A DNA stretch of 11,824 bases from Deltaproteobacteria bacterium (GTDB lineage Bacteria; Desulfobacterota; JADFXK01). The stretch lies in assembly GCA_015233285.1 (NCBI GenBank), contig JADFYA010000070.1, positions 453-12,276 of the forward strand, read 5' to 3'. Below are positions 5,634 to 11,824 of this stretch, one piece after another. The notes beneath the pieces were generated by a model. It did no database searches. It was not told where the DNA came from and worked only from the letters and a program-made list of their open reading frames with translations. Each line of letters opens with the position of its first letter. Positions within the stretch are counted from its first letter, which is position 1. A program made the translations under genes and the position numbers.

Positions 5634-7619
5634 ATGCCAGAGCCAGGACAACTTGTCGAATTTATAAATGAAAGGTCGATAATTGCGGCCGTATGTCTGC
5701 AGGCCAAGGGGCCGCGGGTATTGCTGTTGACCGAAAATAATAAGGAAGTCAGTTTGTCGGCCAAGCGGCTTCTAATAGACGGCCCTTTTTTGGGCAACGT
5801 GGATGATGGCCGGGGCCGCTTGCTTCAAGCCATGCAAACCACCGTTCAGAAACGAGAGGAGCTTAAGAAAAGGGTCTCGACGGAGGATCTGTGGGACCTG
5901 TTGAACGCTGAAACCGGTCCTTTTTCTTACCGGTATCTGGCCGAGTTGACTTTTGGTGAAACGGTCACCATTCATCATCTTTCGGCTGTTTGCCGAGCCG
6001 TGTTTGAAGACAAACTTCATTTTAAGATGCTGGAAGATCAGGTCGTCCCCAACTCTATCGATAAGGTTGAAGCGATCAAACTCAATCTGGAAAGGGAGGC
6101 GGCCAAAGAACGCCAAATTGAACAACTGGCCGGTATCCTAAAGATGATGGTCGATTCCCCGGATCAGTTGAAAGAAGATGAACTGGCCCTTATCGTGCCT
6201 TTGCTCAAAGAAGTGGCCATTTTTAACAGCGAGGCGGAGTGCTATCTGTTGGCTAAGGAAGTGATGCAACGGGCCAACAAATTTCATCCGGAGATGCCAT
6301 TTAAGTTGCTGGTAGACTTTGGTATTTTTGATCAGGACGAAAATGTGTTTCTTCATCGGTGCTGCGTCCCTTTAGGCTTTTCCGAAGAATTACTTAGCCA
6401 GGCGTGCTCCCTGGACATTCCGCCTCCCCGCTCTTGCTCCGATACGGTCGACTTAACCTCCCTTCCATTGATCACCATCGATGCCAGCGGGACCCGCGAC
6501 CATGATGACGCCATTAGCCTGGAACGACTTCCTGAGGGATACCGTCTGGGCGTCCACGTCATCGATGTGTCCAGGTTCATCCCTAAAGGATCTCCACTGG
6601 ATCGGGAGGCCAGGGAACGGGGGACATCTATTTACCTGCCAGACCGGCGCATCCCCATGCTTCCCGAAGTGATGAGCGAACAGGTCCTAAGCCTTTTGCC
6701 CAACGATGAAAAGCCGGGGGTAAGCGTCCTGGTGGATCTGGACCAAAACTTTGAGATCAGGTCGTTTCAGATTGTGCCCAGCTTGATTACCATCCATCGA
6801 CAGCTTACCTATGTTGAGGCGGATGAAATGATCGGCTCGGATCAGGATATGACCTTGTTATACGAGATCACGAGAAAATTCCGTCAGAAAAGGCTGGAGT
6901 CCGGAGCCGTGGATTTATCTGTTCCGGAATTGCTCCTTTGGGTGGATGAGAACAAGAATATCACGGTCAAGTTGATCAGTCGCGAATCCCCAACCCGGAT
7001 GCTGATATCGGAACTGATGATCATGGCCAATGGGTTAATGGCCCAATTTGCCATGGATAACGGCCTGCCCATTCCCTTTCGGAGCCAGGGGGAGCCTCGG
7101 GAAAGAGTTGAACGGCCGGAGGGCGAGATTGATCTCTACCTGGATTATAAGCAACGCCGGGCCTTAAACAGGTTCTTGTTGGATATCACGCCGGAACCGC
7201 ACGCCGGATTGGGGCTGCCGGCCTATACCAACGTCACTTCCCCGATCAGACGGTATTTAGACTTGATCGCCCAACGGCAATTAATGGATTACATACGAGA
7301 GGGCAAACGGGGCTACCAGGATGAGGAATTGAAAGAGATAATTTCCGTGGTCAAGCCGGCGGTGCAACGGGCTAACCTGGTCAGGCAAAAGCGGACCAGA
7401 TACTGGCTGTTGAAGCATCTGTCCGCCCGGGTGGGCGACTGGTTGCCGGCTCAAGTATTAGATAAATCCTCCCATTCATACCGAATGATCCTGGAGGAAT
7501 ATCTTTTTGAATTGAATATGCCTACGGCGAATTCCATCCCGTTGTTCCCCGGCGACCATCTGCGGGTCAAATTGGAGAAGGTTAACTATCGGGACGACAT
7601 AATTAAGGTCTCCGTTTAG
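5634..7619 (+). CDS. RNB-domain exoribonuclease (RNase II/R family)
   Basis: Predicted 3'-to-5' hydrolytic exoribonuclease of 661 residues, acting in RNA turnover in the cytoplasm. The catalytic RNB domain spans about 270-555. ITIDASGTRDHDDAIS (280-295) supplies Asp283, Asp289, Asp291 and Asp292, matching the four metal-binding aspartates of RNase II (Asp201, 207, 209, 210). YLPDRRIPMLP (334-344) and the C-terminal TSPIRRYLDLIAQRQL (535-550) with Arg539/540 are also typical. The N-terminal 270 residues look like an SH3/winged-helix type region seen in shorter bacterial RNB proteins, without the clear cold-shock domains of RNase R. The tail after about 600 could hold a degenerate S1-like fold, and there is no basic RNase R tail. 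ATG 5634 has AGAAGG at 5624-5629. A TTGACC at 5592-5597 might mark a promoter, but its -10 is poor. The gene ends 13 bases before a glycosyltransferase gene with its own ribosome binding site, implying co-transcription. Confidence 0.9.
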   Translation: MPEPGQLVEFINERSIIAAVCLQAKGPRVLLLTENNKEVSLSAKRLLIDGPFLGNVDDGRGRLLQAMQTTVQKREELKKRVSTEDLWDLLNAETGPFSYRYLAELTFGETVTIHHLSAVCRAVFEDKLHFKMLEDQVVPNSIDKVEAIKLNLEREAAKERQIEQLAGILKMMVDSPDQLKEDELALIVPLLKEVAIFNSEAECYLLAKEVMQRANKFHPEMPFKLLVDFGIFDQDENVFLHRCCVPLGFSEELLSQACSLDIPPPRSCSDTVDLTSLPLITIDASGTRDHDDAISLERLPEGYRLGVHVIDVSRFIPKGSPLDREARERGTSIYLPDRRIPMLPEVMSEQVLSLLPNDEKPGVSVLVDLDQNFEIRSFQIVPSLITIHRQLTYVEADEMIGSDQDMTLLYEITRKFRQKRLESGAVDLSVPELLLWVDENKNITVKLISRESPTRMLISELMIMANGLMAQFAMDNGLPIPFRSQGEPRERVERPEGEIDLYLDYKQRRALNRFLLDITPEPHAGLGLPAYTNVTSPIRRYLDLIAQRQLMDYIREGKRGYQDEELKEIISVVKPAVQRANLVRQKRTRYWLLKHLSARVGDWLPAQVLDKSSHSYRMILEEYLFELNMPTANSIPLFPGDHLRVKLEKVNYRDDIIKVSV

Positions 7620-7632
7620 AGAAGGACAGCCA

Positions 7633-8592
7633 ATGCCGTTACCGGGAACCCCGCGGGTGTCCATTGTTATCCTAAACTGGAACGGAATCAGGTTCTTAGA
7701 CGAATGCTTAACCTCGGTGAAGGATCAGTCATTCAATGATTTTGAGCTGATCCTGGTGGATAACGGCTCCCATGACGGCAGCGTCGATTACGTTAACCGC
7801 AAGTACCCCTGGGTGAGAATTATCTCCAACTCGGCCAACCAGGGATTCGCCCGGGGGACAAACCAGGGGATATCTGAAGCCGTAGGAACCTACCTGGTTA
7901 CCTTGAACAACGACACCAGAGTCGAGCAGGACTGGCTGCTGGAGTTGGTCAAGGCCATGGACGCCGATAAAGAAATCGGAGCCTGCCAGTCGCTTGTCTT
8001 GTTTTATGATGATCCGGAATTGATCTATAATGCCGGAATAGATATATCTTCCACGGGGTATCCCCGCAACCGAGGTTTCGGAGAAAAGCAAGCCTCGGCC
8101 GGCCGGCCGGGACCGGTTTCCGCCGCCTGCGCCTGGAGCGCCATTTACCGCCGGGAGGCACTGAGGCAGGTGGGGCTTTTTGACGAGTCCTTTTGGTCTT
8201 ACCATGAAGATGTTGATCTGTCCTGGCGTCTCAGGCGAGCCAGTTGGAAAATCATCTTGATCCCAACCTCCGTGGTTTATCACCATGGGAGCGGTTCCAC
8301 TTCCTATCTGAGCCCTCTGGCGCTGCATCATAGTGCAAAGAATTTGCTCCTGATGAACGTCAAGAACGGCTCTGTCCCGCAGGTCGTCTGGCAATTTTTG
8401 ACTATAGCTTTTAGATACCGGAGATATATTCTTAAGCCACCGTGTGCTCGGGAAACAATGAAATTGCTCCCTCAGGCTCTGGCGGCGCGGCGGAGTATCA
8501 AGAATTGGGCCTCAACCACACATTTCCCTGGAACGGCGTCTGGTTTGTCCGATCCAGGCATTACTGTAACCACTAAAGTGGAGTCGTCATGA
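7633..8592 (+). CDS. Family 2 glycosyltransferase, rhamnosyltransferase (WbbL)-like
   Basis: A 319-residue GT-A fold enzyme that transfers a sugar from a nucleotide-sugar donor during surface polysaccharide or lipopolysaccharide assembly. The N-terminal VSIVILNWNG (9-18) leads to the donor-binding LVDNGSHDGS (41-50), the metal-binding NND (92-94, standing for DXD), and HEDVDLSWRL (191-200), whose acidic residues include the expected catalytic base. The sequence style (VILNWNG, LNNDT, H-E-D-V-D-L-S-W-R) is that of dTDP-rhamnose-using enzymes of the WbbL type, but donor and acceptor are inferred only. A mildly hydrophobic and basic C-terminal region (about 245-290) could sit on the membrane; there is no clear transmembrane segment. 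ATG 7633 is preceded by GAAGGA (7621-7626). The stop TGA (8590-8592) overlaps the next gene's ATG by 4 bases, so the two are translationally coupled. Confidence 0.93.
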   Translation: MPLPGTPRVSIVILNWNGIRFLDECLTSVKDQSFNDFELILVDNGSHDGSVDYVNRKYPWVRIISNSANQGFARGTNQGISEAVGTYLVTLNNDTRVEQDWLLELVKAMDADKEIGACQSLVLFYDDPELIYNAGIDISSTGYPRNRGFGEKQASAGRPGPVSAACAWSAIYRREALRQVGLFDESFWSYHEDVDLSWRLRRASWKIILIPTSVVYHHGSGSTSYLSPLALHHSAKNLLLMNVKNGSVPQVVWQFLTIAFRYRRYILKPPCARETMKLLPQALAARRSIKNWASTTHFPGTASGLSDPGITVTTKVESS

Positions 8593-11500
8593 GTAAAGTG
8601 CTGATCATATCTACCATGCGCTTACGGACCAAAGATCGGGTTATTACCGGCCCGGCCATTCGGTCACTTGAGATGGCCCGGGCTTTATGCCGGTCAGGGC
8701 ATGAGGTCGTCTTGGCCGAGCCGGCCAACGGAGCAATTGAGGCGGCGGCCGATGTTGACGGTTCCGGTATCTTGGACCAGCCGCCTTCTCTTACGTTTGC
8801 CTATTGGTCTGACGACAAGTTTGAGGAACTCTGCTCCGGAAAAGATGTTTGTATACTTAGTCATTATATTGCTAAAAGATTCTTAAACAAAGTCAAGAAT
8901 ATCCCGACAGTGGTAGACCTTTTTGATCCCGAGCTTTTCGCGACCCTGGCTTGTTGCAACTTATATGGTCGGCGTGAAGCGTTTTTTATGGATCTGGAAC
9001 GGATAAAGGAAAATATATTTGCGGCTCTACTGTATGGTGATTTTTTCCTAACGGCTAACGAACGTCAAAAAGATTTTTTATTGGGTATGTTGTCGGCGTT
9101 GGGCCGGATTGGCCCCTGTGAACTAACTGATCACATGTTTGGGGTTATTCCCACCGGCGTTCCCACCGCTCCGCCCAAAACCACTGGAACTCCATTTATC
9201 AAGGAGAAGCTGGTTCCGGCAGACTGGCGTATAATTCTGTGGCCGGGAGGCATTTATCCCTGGTTTGATGGAGAAACAGCGGTCAGGGCCTTTGCTTTGG
9301 TGGCCGAACAAATAGAGCGTGTGGCTTTGGTTTTTGTCGGTGCCCATAATCCGGTGTCCCCTACTTTTTCCCAAGACGGATTTAAGGTAACAAAGGAATT
9401 AGCTGAATCTTCCGGCTTATTAGGCCGGCGGGTTTTTTTCTTCGATTGGCTGCCCTATGATGACCGGGCCGATATGTACAGAGAATCCGACATGGTGGTC
9501 TTGACCTATCTGGATACATTGGAAACAAAGTTTTCGTTTCGAACCAGGATCGTGGACTGTCTCTGGGGGGGCAAACCGGTAATCTGCACCGAAGGGGACT
9601 GGTTGAGTGAGTTGATTGACAAGAACGCTGCGGGGTTCAAGGTGAGACCGGGTGATCCTGCCGATGTGGCGGAAAAAATTTTTCACCTGTTGGAAAACCC
9701 GGTTTTGATGGAAGACATGTCACGTCAGGCATCCCTTTTAGCCGGCACCCATTTCCGGTGGGAAAAGGTTATAGAGCCCCTCAGCCGGTTTTGCCGGTAT
9801 CCACAATTATCTCAGGCCGGATCAGTTTCAAAGACAGAGAGCTTATCCAGCCGGACCCTGTATGATTTTTTGAGAAATAGTTTTCTCACATATTATCAAG
9901 AAATTTATGCCGAAAAGACAGCGGGGGTATCTTCCGAGGAACTCGCCGGCGGAAGTAATAATATAGAAATGTTAAATGAATACCGTAAGTTAGATATATT
10001 TGACGAATTGACATCGGGTTTTCGGAAAGAAAAAGCCCTCCCAACCGCCGTCGACCAGCCGGAACATGGGCAAGTGGAAAACGACATGGGAGAGTTGGAC
10101 CAAAAATTACGTTGTCAGCAAGACATGCTGCATGAAAAAGAGGCGGAATTAGACCTGGCTAGATCAGATCTGGACAAGGCTAACGTCCGGATTGAGAAGA
10201 TTCAAGGAACATTGATGCAGATTTACTCCGCCCGAGGCTGGCGGGTTCTGCAAGTTTACTATCGGGCAAAAAACATAGTCTTGGGTCTGGTCAAGCCTTT
10301 GATCCGTGAGGCGAAGGGAATTAGAAGACATGGTTTGAAGGGCAGTTTACCCATGTTATACTATAGGCTTATGCACCATCATAGCCAGCCGAAGATGGAC
10401 CCCCAGCGAAAATACCAGCAATTGACCGAGCAAATTGCCTGTTCTGAGGAAACATACGATGAAGCCCGTAAGGATATGGCCTTGTTCGACTATTACCCGA
10501 CATTTTCAATTGTCATTCCGGCCTACAACACCCGGCTGATCCATCTCAGAAAGACCCTGGACTCAATAACGAGTCAGATTTATCCTCACTGGGAACTTAT
10601 TGTTTTTGACGATGCTTCGACTAAGTCGCATGTCTACGACGTCGTCTCCAGGTATGCGGAAAGGGACAACCGAATACAAGTGGGCCGGTCCGAAAAGAAT
10701 TTGGGCGTCGCCGAAGCGTCCAATCAGGCCATTGCTATGGCCTCTATGGAGTTCGTCTGCCTAATGGACCACGATGACGAACTTCCGCCGCTGGCCTTAT
10801 TTGAACTGGCCTATTATTTGCAAAAGCATCGCCACGCCGATATGATCTATACCGACGAGGTCAAGATAAATGAAGACGGTGAAGCTATCGAAACCTTCTT
10901 TAAACCCGATTGGTCTCCAGACCTCATTCTGTCTACTATGTACACCGTCCATTTGGGGGTCTTTAGAAAGAGTATTCTCGACCAGATCGGCGGTTTTCGC
11001 CCTGAGTTTAAGATTAGCCAGGACTACGATCTGGTGCTCCGGTTCACTGAGAAAACAGACCGAATCCACCACATCCCGAAGGTATTGTATCACTGGCGCA
11101 AGCATAGCGGCTCAATCTCCGCCCAGGAGCAGGCCGTGGAAGAAACTAACAGCGCATCTATTAAGGCCCTGACCGATGCCCTGGCTCGGAGAAACATCCC
11201 GGGAAAAGTAACCGTAGGACAATTTTTCAATTTTTTTCGGGTGACCCGCCGGATTCCCGGTCGGCCCCTGGTCTCGATCATCATTCCCACCAAAAACAAG
11301 GCCGATTTACTCGACAAATGCCTAACTACCTTGACCCAGAAGACTGAGTACGATAATTATGAAATAATCATAATGGATAACGGAAGTGACGCCCAGACCA
11401 AAGAATATTTGGCCGGGCTACCCCATCGGGTTATATCCTATGATTTGCCGTTTAACTATTCGAAGATAAATAATCTGGGCGCCGGCCAGGCCAACGGTGA

Positions 11501-11824
11501 TTTTCTCCTATTTTTGAACAACGATGTTGAAATTATATCGTCCTATTGGCTGATTGCGTTATTGGAACATGCCTGCCGGCCTGAAGTGGGGGCGACCGGG
11601 GCAAAACTTTTATACTCGGATAGGACGGTGCAGCATGCCGGGGTAGTCTTGGGTTTGAGCCATAACGGTGTAGCCGGGCATGTCTATCAAGGTCTCCCTG
11701 GGGATAGTCCAGGTTATAACGGCTACCTGAATGTCATCCGGAACTACAGTGCGGTGACCGGCGCCTGTTTAATGACCCGTAAAGCCCTCTTTAAAGGCTT
11801 CGGCGGGTTTGAAGAAAAACTGGG
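8589..11824 (+). CDS. Giant multi-domain glycosyltransferase (GT4-like plus two GT2 domains), 3' end outside window
   Basis: One frame runs without a stop from ATG 8589 to the window edge, at least 1078 codons. TGGAG (8579-8583) lies 5 bases upstream and the start overlaps the preceding stop as ATGA. Residues 1-395 form a GT-B, GT4-like transferase: SKVLIIST at the first strand, WPGGIYPWFD (218-227), WLPYDDR (287-293), an E-x5-R-x-R block (Glu312, Arg318, Arg320) and GGKPVICTEGD (327-337). Residues 395-500 are a linker, then a charged heptad-like segment at 500-543 probably forms a coiled coil, followed by SARGWR (547-552), a motif I know from such linkers. The first GT2 domain starts at FSIVIPAYN (639-647), with DDAS (674-677), the metal-binding DHDD (727-730), SQDYDLVLR (810-818) and HWR (835-837). 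The second starts near PLVSIIIPTKN (893-903), with MDNGS (929-933) and LNND (976-979), and is cut by the edge. Three catalytic domains in one chain suggest ordered sugar additions to one glycan. The acceptor is unknown. Confidence 0.9.
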   Translation, partial: MSKVLIISTMRLRTKDRVITGPAIRSLEMARALCRSGHEVVLAEPANGAIEAAADVDGSGILDQPPSLTFAYWSDDKFEELCSGKDVCILSHYIAKRFLNKVKNIPTVVDLFDPELFATLACCNLYGRREAFFMDLERIKENIFAALLYGDFFLTANERQKDFLLGMLSALGRIGPCELTDHMFGVIPTGVPTAPPKTTGTPFIKEKLVPADWRIILWPGGIYPWFDGETAVRAFALVAEQIERVALVFVGAHNPVSPTFSQDGFKVTKELAESSGLLGRRVFFFDWLPYDDRADMYRESDMVVLTYLDTLETKFSFRTRIVDCLWGGKPVICTEGDWLSELIDKNAAGFKVRPGDPADVAEKIFHLLENPVLMEDMSRQASLLAGTHFRWEKVIEPLSRFCRYPQLSQAGSVSKTESLSSRTLYDFLRNSFLTYYQEIYAEKTAGVSSEELAGGSNNIEMLNEYRKLDIFDELTSGFRKEKALPTAVDQPEHGQVENDMGELDQKLRCQQDMLHEKEAELDLARSDLDKANVRIEKIQGTLMQIYSARGWRVLQVYYRAKNIVLGLVKPLIREAKGIRRHGLKGSLPMLYYRLMHHHSQPKMDPQRKYQQLTEQIACSEETYDEARKDMALFDYYPTFSIVIPAYNTRLIHLRKTLDSITSQIYPHWELIVFDDASTKSHVYDVVSRYAERDNRIQVGRSEKNLGVAEASNQAIAMASMEFVCLMDHDDELPPLALFELAYYLQKHRHADMIYTDEVKINEDGEAIETFFKPDWSPDLILSTMYTVHLGVFRKSILDQIGGFRPEFKISQDYDLVLRFTEKTDRIHHIPKVLYHWRKHSGSISAQEQAVEETNSASIKALTDALARRNIPGKVTVGQFFNFFRVTRRIPGRPLVSIIIPTKNKADLLDKCLTTLTQKTEYDNYEIIIMDNGSDAQTKEYLAGLPHRVISYDLPFNYSKINNLGAGQANGDFLLFLNNDVEIISSYWLIALLEHACRPEVGATGAKLLYSDRTVQHAGVVLGLSHNGVAGHVYQGLPGDSPGYNGYLNVIRNYSAVTGACLMTRKALFKGFGGFEEKL

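Noticed and set aside
5634..7619. Naming the RNB gene rnr (RNase R)
   Set aside because: It lacks the paired N-terminal cold-shock domains and the Lys-rich C-terminal tail and is shorter than RNase R, so only the RNB family call is safe.
7729..8394. A 221-residue minus-strand open frame inside the GT2 gene
   Set aside because: It is antisense to a frame with intact GT-A motifs and has no ribosome binding site or recognisable domain.
8668..11317. Short frames on both strands (for example 8668-8886, 9123-9374, 10870-11172, 11090-11317) as separate small genes
   Set aside because: All lie within the single uninterrupted + frame that starts at 8589 and carries glycosyltransferase motifs throughout.
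8589..11824. Possible frameshift or gene fusion artefact between the GT4 and GT2 parts
   Set aside because: I followed the frame codon by codon across every line and found no stop or change of frame; the linker has coiled-coil character rather than random sequence.

Overview
The window reads as chromosomal DNA of a Gram-negative bacterium, most likely of the former Deltaproteobacteria (Desulfobacterota and relatives). This rests on the order cmk, rpsA, sppA, on a conserved RimK-like ATP-grasp protein of a type I associate with that group, and on diderm-type surface-polysaccharide glycosyltransferases. The lineage is inferred from gene order and protein style, with no database search behind it. 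All recognisable genes lie on the + strand.

Layout. Positions 1-243 hold the 3' end of moaC (molybdenum cofactor synthesis). A 341-base gap follows, with a perfect 16-bp tandem duplication and an A/T hairpin. Next come cmk (585-1322) and rpsA (1418-3358). Two consecutive stem-loops and a possible sigma70-type promoter lie in the 95-base gap directly before the rpsA ribosome binding site. Ribosomal protein S1 carries an extra acidic N-terminal extension ahead of six S1 domains. A 345-base gap then holds a roughly 69-nt stem-loop that looks like a dispersed palindromic element. It is followed by sppA (TTG start, 3704-4603), an ATP-grasp ligase of unknown substrate (4693-5499), and an RNB-domain exoribonuclease (5634-7619).

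The last third is a glycosyltransferase module. The RNB gene is followed after 13 bases by a GT2 (rhamnosyltransferase-like) gene. That gene overlaps by 4 bases (ATGA) a very large open frame which starts at 8589 and is still open at the window edge (11824, at least 1078 codons). I translated this frame codon by codon and found no stop. It encodes a GT-B (GT4-like) glycosyltransferase, a charged linker and coiled coil, and then two tandem GT-A (GT2) domains, the second cut by the window edge. This multi-enzyme glycosyltransferase, and its co-transcription with an exoribonuclease, are the most interesting points here.

Functionally, cmk and rpsA are nucleotide and translation housekeeping, sppA is membrane signal-peptide turnover, RNB is RNA turnover, and the 3' genes probably assemble an O-antigen, capsule or other surface glycan from nucleotide sugars at the cytoplasmic face of the inner membrane. 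I saw no tRNA, rRNA, CRISPR array or transposase.
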